DNA from: Anaerolineales bacterium
GTDB taxonomy: Bacteria; Chloroflexota; Anaerolineae; Anaerolineales; Villigracilaceae
DNA: 33,414 bases
Assembly (NCBI GenBank): GCA_014860745.1
Contig: JACZJC010000047.1
Location: 1-33,414 of the forward strand
Direction of reading: 5' to 3'
How positions within the stretch are numbered: position 1 is the stretch's first letter; each line of letters starts with the position of its first letter. Below the pieces are notes generated by a model. That model was not told the origin of the DNA. It did no database searches and saw only the letters and a list, made by a program, of their open reading frames with translations. The position numbers were made by a program, and so were the translations under genes. Of the stretch, positions 14,727 through 23,124 are shown one piece after another.

Positions 14727-14753
14727 AATATAACATGAATTGAAAAGTGTAAA
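14727..14753 (-). promoter_or_regulatory. Possible promoter of the radical SAM operon
   Basis: Read on the minus strand, TTTACA (14748-14753) and TATATT (14727-14732) are separated by 15 bases, about 62 bases before ATG 14665. The hexamers are fair but the spacing is short, so this is tentative. The AT-rich region 14670-14760 is otherwise empty. Confidence 0.3.
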
Positions 14754-14864
14754 TATTACGTAATTCTTAAGGGTTTAAAAGCTTCCACACTGCAGGGGCG
14801 AGATTTTACATTTCATCGGGGGTAGTGGTTTCCACAAAACGTAAGGTTCTATTAATATCCTCCC

Positions 14865-14873
14865 TGTGATAAT
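14865..14873 (+). promoter_or_regulatory. Possible extended -10 promoter of the two-component system
   Basis: TGTGATAAT matches an extended -10 element (TG, one base, then GATAAT) 17 bases before ATG 14891. The resulting leader would be only about ten bases long. No clear -35 hexamer is seen, as is common for extended -10 promoters. Confidence 0.35.
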
Positions 14874-14890
14874 CAAGTATCATATCAACC

Positions 14891-15583
14891 ATGAATGAAA
14901 AAAGCATCCTTGTTGTGGAAGATGAACCCAGTATTGCCGAAGTGGTGGGATTGTATTTAAGCCGCGCCGGCTTTCAGGTGCAAACCGCAAAAGACGGCAG
15001 ACAAGCCAGATCCATGCTTGAAAAAAAGATCCCAGACTTGGTGGTGATGGATATCATGCTCCCTGAAATAGACGGTCTTACCCTCACTCGCTGGCTGCGT
15101 GACAATAGCAATGTGCCGATCATCATGGTCACTGCGCGGCGCGAGGAAATCGACCGAATTGCCGGCCTCGAAATGGGCGCAGACGATTATGTGGTCAAGC
15201 CGTTCAGTCCGCAGGAGTTGGTTAGCCGTGTTCGGGCGGTGTTAAGGCGCGTTGGACGGGATCAGGTTGAGGCAGAGTCTGAGCGGGCGTTATCCTTTTC
15301 CACGATCACAATCGATCCGCGCACACGAGTCGTTACTGTGAAAGAGTCGCAAATTGAATTGACTGCAAAAGAATTTGATATGCTGTATCTGCTTGCGCGT
15401 TATCCAAAACAGGTATTTACGCGGGATCAATTACTGGAGCGGGTCTGGGGCCGCGCAGATTATATTGACCCCGGCACTGTGACTGTGCATGTGCGCCGCC
15501 TGCGCGAAAAAATTGAAAGCAACGCCTCCGCGCCGAAATATATTATTACCGTTTGGGGCGTGGGATATAAATTTGAATCATGA
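14891..15583 (+). CDS. OmpR/PhoB-family response regulator
   Basis: A 230-residue transcription factor. The receiver domain (1-120) has the acidic pair in VVEDEPS, phospho-acceptor Asp54 in VVMDIMLPEIDG, Thr81 and Lys103 in VVKPFSP. The C-terminal winged helix (about 130-228) ends with the classic YLLARYPKQVFTRDQLLERV, TVTVHVRRLREKIE and GVGYKFE. It is phosphorylated by the kinase encoded immediately downstream, whose start codon overlaps this stop (ATGA at 15580-15583). The regulon is unknown. The divergent radical SAM operon 225 bases away is an obvious candidate target, but no repeated binding motif was recognised. Confidence 0.93.
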   Translation: MNEKSILVVEDEPSIAEVVGLYLSRAGFQVQTAKDGRQARSMLEKKIPDLVVMDIMLPEIDGLTLTRWLRDNSNVPIIMVTARREEIDRIAGLEMGADDYVVKPFSPQELVSRVRAVLRRVGRDQVEAESERALSFSTITIDPRTRVVTVKESQIELTAKEFDMLYLLARYPKQVFTRDQLLERVWGRADYIDPGTVTVHVRRLREKIESNASAPKYIITVWGVGYKFES

Positions 15584-16815
15584 AAAATCTTGTTGATCGC
15601 ATCCCTTTGATGCCCCGTTTTATTTTGGGTATCTCGCTCATCACCATTCTTTCACTGGGCATCTTCAAATTGCTGATGGCGCCGCCACTAAAGGAGCTTG
15701 GATTAATGGCAATGTTCCTGGGTATTACCGCGCTTGTCTCAGCGGCGGCGGGTTATCTTACATATCGTCTTGGCTGGATGACTCTTTCGCCGACCCTGCG
15801 CTGGTCTTTGCTTGGCGGATATGCGCTTTCGAGCTTGCTGACTTTTTTCAACGTTTGGTTTTCTGCTCAAATGATGTTTGCCAGCGAGCATGATCTTTTG
15901 CTCGCAATCGTTTTGCTTATTTTTGCGAGCGGCATGGCAATGGTTTTGGGATATTTTCTATCCACCGCAATTACAAATCGAATTTACATGCTTAAGGATG
16001 CCGCAGAAAAACTTGCAAAAGGCGAATTAAAAACACGCGTACCCATTAACGGACGCGATGAAGTTGCCGCGCTTGCAAATACCTTTAACCAAATGGCGGA
16101 ACAACTTGAGACGGTGGATGCCAAACAGCGCGAACTTGAACGCCTGCGCGCAGATTTGATCGCATGGGTTGGGCACGATCTGCAAACCCCGCTTGCATCC
16201 ATGCGCGCAATTCTCGAAGCATTGGAAGATGGAGTGGTGGATGACCCTCAAACGGTCAAACGCTATTTGAGTACAGCGCAGCGTGATGTGCGTTCGCTTT
16301 CTGTTTTGATCGATGATCTTTTTCAAATGGCGCAGTTGGATACTGGCGGCATTCCACTCGACCGCGCCGAATCATCCTTGTCTGATCTGATCTCAGATAC
16401 ACTCGAATCTTTTTCCGAATTGGCGCTGCGTCAGGGAGTGAAGCTCGAAGGCAGTATCGAGTCAAATGTCGACCCAGTTGTGATGGATACGCAGCGTATT
16501 GGGCGTGTGTTGAATAATTTGATTGGGAATGCTTTGCGACACACGCCAATCAAGGGCCGCGTGGGAGTTCATGCAGCGCGAACAAGCTCAGGCGTTGAAG
16601 TTTGCGTGTCTGATACAGGCGAAGGCATCCGCGCTGAAGATCTTCCGCATGTATTCGAAAGTTTTTATCGCGGTGAAAAATCACGCAGTCGTTCCACGGG
16701 CGGCGCGGGATTAGGTCTTGCGATCTCGCGCGGCATTGTGCAGGCGCATGGCGGGGGTATCAAAGTACAAAGCGAATCAGGTCATGGCAGTCAATTCACT
16801 TTCACCCTGCCCTAA
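15580..16815 (+). CDS. Membrane sensor histidine kinase
   Basis: A 411-residue kinase with four N-terminal hydrophobic segments (about 12-33, 41-62, 74-94 and 105-128) and almost no extracytoplasmic domain, suggesting that it senses signals within or at the membrane. A HAMP linker spans about 130-182. The HisKA domain contains VGHDLQTPLASMRA, with His199 the predicted phosphorylation site. The ATPase domain follows: N-box LNNLIGNALRHTP, DTGEGI (G1 box), SFYRGEKSRS (F box) and GGAGLGLAISRGIV (G2). All catalytic boxes are present. It is translationally coupled to the response regulator. The signal is not predictable. Confidence 0.92.
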   Translation: MKNLVDRIPLMPRFILGISLITILSLGIFKLLMAPPLKELGLMAMFLGITALVSAAAGYLTYRLGWMTLSPTLRWSLLGGYALSSLLTFFNVWFSAQMMFASEHDLLLAIVLLIFASGMAMVLGYFLSTAITNRIYMLKDAAEKLAKGELKTRVPINGRDEVAALANTFNQMAEQLETVDAKQRELERLRADLIAWVGHDLQTPLASMRAILEALEDGVVDDPQTVKRYLSTAQRDVRSLSVLIDDLFQMAQLDTGGIPLDRAESSLSDLISDTLESFSELALRQGVKLEGSIESNVDPVVMDTQRIGRVLNNLIGNALRHTPIKGRVGVHAARTSSGVEVCVSDTGEGIRAEDLPHVFESFYRGEKSRSRSTGGAGLGLAISRGIVQAHGGGIKVQSESGHGSQFTFTLP

Positions 16816-16862
16816 CAAAACTCTTAACCTCGTGTAATCTTTTCGTAAGAAAGTTTTCTTAG

Positions 16863-16994
16863 ATTGAACCTTGGGGGAGTTGCAGTCGACCACATGGGAA
16901 AGTCTACGTTGCCAATACATGGAATCACCAGGTACAAAAGTTTTATGTGGATGGCAAATTCCTATCTAATTTTGACTACGTTCGCCAAGGCTAG
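16863..16994 (+). pseudogene. Stranded NHL-repeat fragment
   Basis: One open stretch between a TAG at 16860-16862 and a TAG at 16992-16994 encodes a single NHL beta-propeller blade. EPWG is followed by HGKVYVANTWNHQVQKF and DGKFLSNF, which follows the family pattern EPWG-V---G-VYVADT-NHRVQKF---GKFL. There is no start codon or second repeat on either side. NHL propeller proteins are long, so this is a remnant of a deleted gene. Confidence 0.65.
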
Positions 16995-17535
16995 TTTTTT
17001 TATAGAATTCAGAGTGATATTCTCGTAATGTGTCTTTTCAAGTGTTGATGACTCAATTCTGACCTGAAATTTAACGGCTTTTGGGTCCCGGCATGACTAT
17101 GGTATGTACAATAAACCGGATGAAATTCACTTTACCGCTACAATTGAGCTACAACTGAATTGTAGCTAATATTCGTATTGTCATGAATCTTGAAAAAAAG
17201 CTTTCATTCTCACTCCTTTGCTGCTTATTGAGTACAAAAACAATGTCTGAGTGTGTGTATCCTGCCCCGAAGGATTCATAGAGCCTTTCTGACCATACGC
17301 CCCATCATCTGAAGGGCCTATGGTTTTCAGAATTTTTTTCTTATTGAACCCTATAGTACATCTTAACGACACAGCAGAAGAACCCGTAAGTCAAACCTAA
17401 TAAAATTAGCCATAGTGGAAGTCATTTAATTACATAACAAAACCGTGTAACAACTATCACCAAGTTTTATCCATTTTGATTTCAGTCAATTTTTTGCTCG
17501 AATGCTAGTTCTACCTTTACAACCGTAATAAAATC
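16995..17535. other. Gene-poor AT-rich interval
   Basis: No convincing gene is seen. A 63-codon minus-strand frame (17181-17372) has reasonable composition (SDDGAYGQKGSMNPSGQDTH) but no recognisable family and no good start context. It may be another gene remnant. An inverted repeat CTACAATT / AATTGTAG lies near 17133-17165. Together with the NHL fragment on its left and the dispersed repeat on its right, the interval looks like a site of past insertion and deletion. Confidence 0.4.
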
Positions 17536-17585
17536 TGTCCGGCGGGGTACATATCTGGTATACGGCTATAAGTACCCGTATACCA
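17536..17585 (+). repeat. Dispersed repeat copy B with hairpin
   Basis: Bases 17536-17571 match 149-184 at 34 of 36 positions. Here the hairpin is TGGTATACGG at 17556-17565 paired perfectly with CCGTATACCA at 17576-17585, with a 10-base loop. Weaker similarity extends left to about 17508. This copy lies about 100 bases before the DUF255 gene and marks the left side of the segment carrying it. Confidence 0.6.
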
Positions 17586-17642
17586 CGATACCCAGAACAA
17601 ATCTTGCATCAACATTTTCACTTGCCTTTTATCAGCATGGGC

Positions 17643-17648
17643 TATAAT
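17643..17648 (+). promoter_or_regulatory. Consensus -10 box before the DUF255 gene
   Basis: A perfect TATAAT lies 41 bases before ATG 17689. CTTGCC at 17621-17626, 16 bases upstream of it, is a weak -35. Transcription would start near 17655, in the left arm of the leader hairpin. Confidence 0.45.
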
Positions 17649-17650
17649 CT

Positions 17651-17680
17651 TCTACAAATTCATTTTGAATTTACTGTAGA
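17651..17680 (+). promoter_or_regulatory. Leader hairpin overlapping the ribosome-binding site of the DUF255 gene
   Basis: TCTAC (17651-17655) and AAATTC (17656-17661) pair with GAATTT (17667-17672) and GTAGA (17676-17680), leaving a 3-base bulge. The right arm includes the first bases of AGAGG, the ribosome-binding site seven bases before ATG 17689, so folding could reduce translation. If transcription starts near 17655 the outer stem would be only partly transcribed. Confidence 0.35.
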
Positions 17681-17688
17681 GGTAATTC

Positions 17689-19743
17689 ATGCCTAACCAT
17701 CTTGGCTCGGAAAATTCTCCCTACCTACTTCAACATGCAAATAATCCAGTGGATTGGTATCCTTGGGGTGAACAAGCACTAAACAAAGCCAAAGCTGAAA
17801 ACAAACCCATTTTCCTTAGTATTGGTTATGCTGCCTGCCACTGGTGTCACCGCATGAGGGAGGAAAGTTTCGAAGATCCTGAAACCGCTTCGCTGATGAA
17901 TCAAGAATTTATCAGCATCAAGGTGGATAGAGAAGAACGTCCAGATGTGGACGGAATTTACATGCAGGCAACCGTCGCTATGACAGGCTCGGGGGGCTGG
18001 CCCATGTCTGTGTTTCTCAAGCCCGATCTCAAGCCGTTTTACGCCGGCACATACTTCCCCCCTGTTCGACGCTACAACATGCCATCCTTCAAAGAAGTCT
18101 TAAGTAGCATTGCCAAAGCATGGCGTGAAGATGTTCAGGAAGTGGATCGAGTTGGCAACCAGGTCGTCGAACATATTCGCCCACCCATAAACAAGCCCGA
18201 GAATAGAAATGAAATAACCACAGAAGCCCTCGAAGCAGCTATAAAGAACCTGATTGAATCTTACGATTGGGGGTATGGAGGCTGGGGCTCGGCGCCGAAA
18301 TTTCCACAACCCATGACCATCGAATTTCTCTTACGCCGCGCAACCACGGATACAACTCAACGTGAACAAATCATAAAGGCTGTCACACATGTATTAAGTG
18401 CCATGTCTCGTGGTGGAATGTATGATGTCGTTGGCGGTGGTTTTTCCCGTTATAGCGTCGATAATTTTTGGAGAACGCCTCACTTTGAAAAAATGACATA
18501 TGATATCGCCCAATTAGCCCTGGCATATCTGCACGGGTATTTGGTCACTGGCAACCCCGACTATCGCAGGATTTGCGAGGAGACGCTGGATTTTGTCCTG
18601 CGCGAATTAACCCATTCAGAAGGCGGTTTTTTCAGCAGTTTGGATGCCGACTCAGAAGGTGAAGAAGGGAAATTCTATGTCTGGACTCAAGACGAACTCG
18701 AGAGGGCACTCGGTTCGGACTTCGACTTTTTCAAAACTGCGTATGGCATTAACCCATCAGGGAACTGGGAAGGCAAAACCATCCTGCAACGTGCCCTGGA
18801 TGATTCCACACTCGCAGCCCGCTTCAAAATGGAGCAAGAAGAACTTTGGCAGAAATTGTCCAAATGTCACGCAAAACTTTTAGAAGCAAGAAGTTCACGC
18901 ATCCGCCCAGCCACCGACGACAAAGTGCTTGTAATGTGGAATTCCCTGATGCTCAAAGCCTTCGCAGAGGCTGGACGTTATTTGAATAGGCAGGATTATC
19001 TTCAAGTTGCCATTCGTAATGCACATTTCTTGTTGGATAATCTTTACGTAAATAATCGGCTACACCGATCCTGGCGGGAGGGACAAGCAAAGCACAATGC
19101 CTACTTGGAAGATTATGCCGGTCTGATTTTGGCGCTTTTGGCGTTATATCAATCCGATCCGAATAAGGAATGGTATCTTTCGGCTTTGAAACTCGCAGAT
19201 GAAATGGTTGAACACTTCGTTGATCCCAATGGAGGTTTTTTCGATACCCGCGACGACCATGAAACCCTCCTTGTACGTCCGAAAGATATTCAGGACAATG
19301 CCACCCCGTCTGGGAATGCACTCGCCGCTACTGCCCTACTCGAGCTGGCAGCGTATGGGGATAGGACGGATTGGCGAGATCTTGCCGAGGAGATGCTTTC
19401 CTCAGTATATGGAGCGATGCTACGCTATCCGACTGCCTTTGCACAGTGGTTGTGCGCTGCTGATTTTGCTGTTGGTCCGACTCGTGAGGTGGCAATTATC
19501 GGTGACTCTCAGCGTACCGAAACTAAAGAATTGTTGAATACCCTCTGGAAAACGTTCCGGCCCCGACAGGTAACTGCGATTTCCAATTACCCGCCGGAGC
19601 CGGATGCGCCAGCCTTGCTGAAGGATAGACCTCTATTGAATGATCTCCCAACAGCTTATGTGTGTCAGGGATTTGTTTGTTTACAGCCAGTCAATTCGCC
19701 AACTGAGATGGAGACCCAACTGGCGGATATCGCAAATCCTTAG
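17689..19743 (+). CDS. DUF255 thioredoxin-domain protein (YyaL/SPATA20 family), full length
   Basis: A 684-residue protein of normal family length. Residues 1-165 are the DUF255 thioredoxin-like domain: [30 protein letters not shown] with Cys50 and Cys53, then [14 protein letters not shown] and [20 protein letters not shown]. The remainder is an (alpha/alpha)6-barrel like that of six-hairpin glycosidases and N-acylglucosamine 2-epimerases, including [21 protein letters not shown] and [14 protein letters not shown]. The biochemical role of the family is not established. Some residues differ from the usual family form ([18 protein letters not shown] where relatives tend to have CHVM and LTAWNGLM). 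A truncated paralogue follows directly. Confidence 0.9.
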   Translation: MPNHLGSENSPYLLQHANNPVDWYPWGEQALNKAKAENKPIFLSIGYAACHWCHRMREESFEDPETASLMNQEFISIKVDREERPDVDGIYMQATVAMTGSGGWPMSVFLKPDLKPFYAGTYFPPVRRYNMPSFKEVLSSIAKAWREDVQEVDRVGNQVVEHIRPPINKPENRNEITTEALEAAIKNLIESYDWGYGGWGSAPKFPQPMTIEFLLRRATTDTTQREQIIKAVTHVLSAMSRGGMYDVVGGGFSRYSVDNFWRTPHFEKMTYDIAQLALAYLHGYLVTGNPDYRRICEETLDFVLRELTHSEGGFFSSLDADSEGEEGKFYVWTQDELERALGSDFDFFKTAYGINPSGNWEGKTILQRALDDSTLAARFKMEQEELWQKLSKCHAKLLEARSSRIRPATDDKVLVMWNSLMLKAFAEAGRYLNRQDYLQVAIRNAHFLLDNLYVNNRLHRSWREGQAKHNAYLEDYAGLILALLALYQSDPNKEWYLSALKLADEMVEHFVDPNGGFFDTRDDHETLLVRPKDIQDNATPSGNALAATALLELAAYGDRTDWRDLAEEMLSSVYGAMLRYPTAFAQWLCAADFAVGPTREVAIIGDSQRTETKELLNTLWKTFRPRQVTAISNYPPEPDAPALLKDRPLLNDLPTAYVCQGFVCLQPVNSPTEMETQLADIANP

Positions 19744-19796
19744 TGAGCCATCAGACCATAACTACCGACTGATAACCGTGCTGAAAACAACACTCC

Positions 19797-21082
19797 GTTT
19801 GTACGATTGGGTACACTACTACGAAAAAATGCTTTACGATAACGCCCTGCTTGTCCGCGCGTATCTACATGCTTGGCAGGTAACCAAAGACCCGGCATTC
19901 AAACGCATTGTTGAAGAAACGCTTGATTTCGTTGCGCGTGAAATGACCCATTCACAAGGCGGATTTTATTCCTCGCTCGATGCAGACTCGGAAGGCGAAG
20001 AGGGAAAGTTCTATGCCTGGACTCTCGATGAAATTCGCAGTGTGTTGAATAACGATTCGGAATTTTTTGAAGCGGCATATGGAATCACAGCAATGGGAAA
20101 TTGGGAAGGCAAGACTGTATTACAGCGCGCCTTGGATGATTCCTCCCTCGCCGCCCGCTTCAACCTTAATCTGGAAGCTGTCTCTGAAAAATTGGCAGAG
20201 TCTCATTCCAGGCTTCTGGCGACACGCTCCCTGCGCATTCGTCCCGCTACGGACGATAAAATCCTCACTGCATGGAATGGATTGATGCTCGCCGCAGTTG
20301 CAGAATCAGCGCGGGCACTCGCGGATTCGAGTCCGCTCACCAAATCCTACCTTAATCTGGCTACGCGAAGCGCAGAATTCCTGCTATCTGAACTTCGGCC
20401 TCGAGGAAAACTACGCCGCGCCTGGCGAAATGGACAAACGACCCAAGAAGTTTTCCTGGAAGATTATGCCGCTTTGATAGTAGGACTGCTGGAGTTGTAC
20501 CAGACGGAATTCGATAACAAATGGTTTGGGTTTGCAAAAGAACTAGCCGATGAAATGATCGACCGATTCAGCGACCCAGACGGCGGATTCTTCGACACGC
20601 CTCACGATGGCGAAAAACTACTCATCCGCCCGAAGGACATTCAGGATAACGCCACACCGTCAGGAAACTCGCTGGCTTGTGAAGCATTGATAAAAATTGC
20701 CGCATTCACCGATGAAGGGAAATACCGCGATCTCGCTGAAACATCCCTCAGGTTGATATCAGGCTATGTTCTGCGGTATCCGCTCGCCTTTGGTAGATGG
20801 TTGTCAGCTGCAGAGAATGCCCTGGGGACGTTGAAACAGGTGGCGGTGCTGGGCGAAGCGGGGGATGAAAACTTCCAGCGGATGTTGAAAGTCATCCGGT
20901 CAGAATACAGACCCGGGATGGTCATTGCGACGTCTTCCCATCCCGTAAAAAAAGATTCGCCTGCTCTGCTCAATGACAGAACGATGATTGAGAGCAAGCC
21001 CACTGCGTACGTATGTGAGGGATTTGTCTGTAAAATGCCAACAACTGAAATCGAATTATTGATCGAACAATTAGAACATTGA
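19797..21082 (+). pseudogene. 5'-deleted second copy of the DUF255 protein
   Basis: From about 19797 the sequence matches the C-terminal two thirds of the preceding protein, without the thioredoxin domain. Shared blocks include [35 protein letters not shown] and [14 protein letters not shown]. The homology starts abruptly with a damaged YDWVHYYEKMLYDNA in place of W..PHFEKM. The frame is then open to TAA 21082. The first in-frame ATG within the homology is 19829, which would give 417 residues with no ribosome-binding site of its own. The copy keeps family-typical residues that the upstream copy has changed (LTAWNGLML). It is either a pseudogene or a barrel-only protein translated by readthrough of the transcript. 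Confidence 0.75.
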
Positions 21083-21093
21083 AAGGGTAAACC

Positions 21094-21735
21094 ATGGACC
21101 AAATTTTCATCGAAAATCTGATCAAGATCGGCGCTGCAGTTTTGGTTGGGGGCATTGTCGGCGCCGAACGGGAATACCAGGACAAATCTGCCGGCTTTCG
21201 CACGATCATTCTGATTACCCTTGGATCGACGCTTTTTACGATCTTTTCCCTCAGTATGGACGCGGGTTTCACGCAGACACGGATTGCGGCAAATATTGTC
21301 ACCGGTATAGGCTTTCTCGGGGCGGGTGCGATCATCCGCGACGGCGGGCGTATTTCAGGACTGACAACCTCGGCGACGATCTGGCTTTCTGCGGCATTGG
21401 GCATGGGGATTGGCGCAGGCCAGATCTATTTTGTACTGGCCGCTACCACCGTTACCCTTTTGGTCCTGCTCGTTTTTCCACAGATCGAAAGACGTATCGA
21501 TAAGATCCGTGAAGCGCGTGCCTATCGAATTGTTTTCAGCGGAAGTGATTTTAAAGCCGTGGAGAAGGTGCAAAGTGCCATTGAGGATTGTTCTCTGCGG
21601 GTTTTCGACCATCACCAAACCAAGACGGAAAAAACGATCGTCAGTTCATGGAAAACTATTGGCTCGCCGAAAAACCACGAGAGGTTCGTTACGATGATGT
21701 TGAGAAATAAGGCGGTGAGGGAATTTGATTACTAA
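21094..21735 (+). CDS. MgtC/SapB-family membrane protein
   Basis: A 213-residue protein with an AAGGG ribosome-binding site. The N-terminal membrane domain has the family signatures GGIVGAEREYQDKSAGFRT, ITLGSTLFTIFS, IVTGIGFLGAGAIIRDG and GLTTSATIWLSAALGMGIG. A short cytoplasmic domain (about 145-213) follows, beginning ERRIDKIREARAYRIVF. MgtC proteins help cells grow at low Mg2+ and, in pathogens, inhibit F-type ATP synthase. Most environmental homologues are uncharacterised. It starts 11 bases after the truncated DUF255 copy and may be on the same transcript. A strong hairpin follows its stop at once. Confidence 0.88.
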   Translation: MDQIFIENLIKIGAAVLVGGIVGAEREYQDKSAGFRTIILITLGSTLFTIFSLSMDAGFTQTRIAANIVTGIGFLGAGAIIRDGGRISGLTTSATIWLSAALGMGIGAGQIYFVLAATTVTLLVLLVFPQIERRIDKIREARAYRIVFSGSDFKAVEKVQSAIEDCSLRVFDHHQTKTEKTIVSSWKTIGSPKNHERFVTMMLRNKAVREFDY

Positions 21736-21736
21736 A

Positions 21737-21768
21737 AAAGAGAACTCCCCGGCCGGGGAGTTCTCTTT
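21737..21768. terminator. Bidirectional intrinsic terminator between mgtC-like gene and tatA
   Basis: A perfect 32-base palindrome (16-bp arms centred on GGCC) has A-rich sequence on its left and TTTAATTA on its right. It begins one base after the MgtC-family stop and ends two bases before the tatA stop on the other strand, so it can end both transcripts. Confidence 0.9.
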
Positions 21769-21770
21769 AA

Positions 21771-21953
21771 TTACTTATTTTCTTCGCCTTCGTTTTTGCC
21801 GGCGGCTTCCTCGTCGCTGCTCAAGCCTTCACGAAAAGACTTGATGCTGCGGCCAATCTCGCCCGCAATTTTCCCGATGCGACCCGGGCCGAACAACAGA
21901 ATAACGATGATCAATATAATGATCCACTCTGAACCGCGTGGAAGACCTAACAT
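21771..21953 (-). CDS. tatA: Sec-independent protein translocase TatA/TatE
   Basis: A 60-residue protein, at the short end of the family. One membrane helix (about 8-21, EWIIILIIVILLFGP) is followed by the invariant FGPGRIGKIAGEIGRSIKSF hinge and amphipathic helix, then an acidic tail. TatA oligomers form the export route for folded twin-arginine substrates. AAGGAG lies six bases before ATG 21953. No tatC is present in the window. The gene stands alone between the terminator and fabH, on the same strand as fabH. Confidence 0.93.
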   Translation of the reverse strand: MLGLPRGSEWIIILIIVILLFGPGRIGKIAGEIGRSIKSFREGLSSDEEAAGKNEGEENK

Positions 21954-22010
21954 GGAACTCTCCTTGATTGAAATTCAATCGTATCGTACCACAACTGAAT
22001 GAAAAAATGG

Positions 22011-23114
22011 TTAGAGTTCCTTCCGCGAGAAAAAGCCTTCGATCAAACGGATGGCGCGGCGGACAAACGAACGCAAGCGGGCAAAGGCACGATATTGTTC
22101 TGGATGAACATGTTTCTTGGCAGGGATCGGACCCGTCCAATCGACCACCATCGCACCCCAGGTTAACCCTGCTCCAAAACCCACGAACACGATCTTATCA
22201 CCCGATTTCACCTGTCCCTTTTGGATGGCTTCAACGGTTGCAATCGGAATGGAGGCCGTGGAGGTGTTGCCATACCGTTCGATATTGATGATAAATTTAT
22301 CAAGCGGTGTTTTTATATATTTAGCGGCCGTTTCGATGATACGGTAATTTGCCTGGTGCGGAATAATCCACTGAACCTCATTGAGGGAGGACCCGGCAAG
22401 CTCGAGGGCTTCCTTGATGGCCTGTCCCATGACGCGGGTGGCGAATCGGAACACAGCTTTCCCATCCATTTGGATAAAATGCTTGCCCTCATGGACAGTC
22501 GCTTCCGTGGCGGGATGACGCGCACCACCGCCAAGTAAGGTCAATGAATCGGCGCCGGAGCCGTCCGAATGCATTACAGCGGAAATGACGCCGCCGGGAA
22601 CATCACTAGCCTGCAGGACAAAAGCACCTGCCCCATCCCCAAACAGAATACAAGTGTTACGGTCCTTCCAATTGGTAAAGCGTGAGAGAGTTTCTGTGCC
22701 GATCACCAGCGCATTCTTGATCGATCCGCTACGGATGGCCTGCGCCGCCATATTGGTGGAATAAATAAAACCTGAGCAGGCAGCGAGAAGGTCGAATGCG
22801 CCCGCCTTCGTAGCACCAATCTGATCCTGCACGAGACAGGCGGTTGCCGGGAAAATATACTCCGGGGAAGAGCTTGTGACGATGATCAAGTCCAACTCCG
22901 TCGGGGCAAGGTTGGCTACCTGCAAGGCCTTGATGGAAGCCTCCACTGCCAGCGTGGATGGGAATTGGTCTTCGCGGGCTATATGCCGTTCGCGAATACC
23001 GGTGTGATCGCGAATCCATTCATCGTTGGTGTCCACCATCTTGGATATATCTTCATTGGTAAGCACAGGCTCCGGCACGCTGATGCCCCAGCCTGTGATA
23101 TGCGCGAATGGCAT
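22011..23114 (-). CDS. fabH: 3-oxoacyl-ACP synthase III (FabH)
   Basis: A 367-residue condensing enzyme. The catalytic triad is Cys113 in LLAACSGFIYS, His in WIIPHQANYR and Asn in ERYGNTSTAS. Other family motifs are TNDEWIRDHTGIRERH and FGDGAGAFVLQ. It joins acetyl-CoA or a branched acyl-CoA with malonyl-ACP to start fatty acid synthesis. The core ends near residue 327. About 40 further residues form a basic, Arg-rich tail (ARLRSFVRRAIRLI) that could be an amphipathic helix at the membrane, an unusual addition. AAGGAG precedes ATG 23114. It follows fabF by 10 bases. The other fab genes and acpP are not in the window. Confidence 0.93.
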   Translation of the reverse strand: MPFAHITGWGISVPEPVLTNEDISKMVDTNDEWIRDHTGIRERHIAREDQFPSTLAVEASIKALQVANLAPTELDLIIVTSSSPEYIFPATACLVQDQIGATKAGAFDLLAACSGFIYSTNMAAQAIRSGSIKNALVIGTETLSRFTNWKDRNTCILFGDGAGAFVLQASDVPGGVISAVMHSDGSGADSLTLLGGGARHPATEATVHEGKHFIQMDGKAVFRFATRVMGQAIKEALELAGSSLNEVQWIIPHQANYRIIETAAKYIKTPLDKFIINIERYGNTSTASIPIATVEAIQKGQVKSGDKIVFVGFGAGLTWGAMVVDWTGPIPAKKHVHPEQYRAFARLRSFVRRAIRLIEGFFSRKEL

Positions 23115-23124
23115 TCTTTCTCCT

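Noticed and set aside
17181-17372. 63-codon minus-strand frame in the gene-poor interval
   Set aside because: Composition is tolerable but there is no recognisable family or start context. It is mentioned only as a possible remnant.
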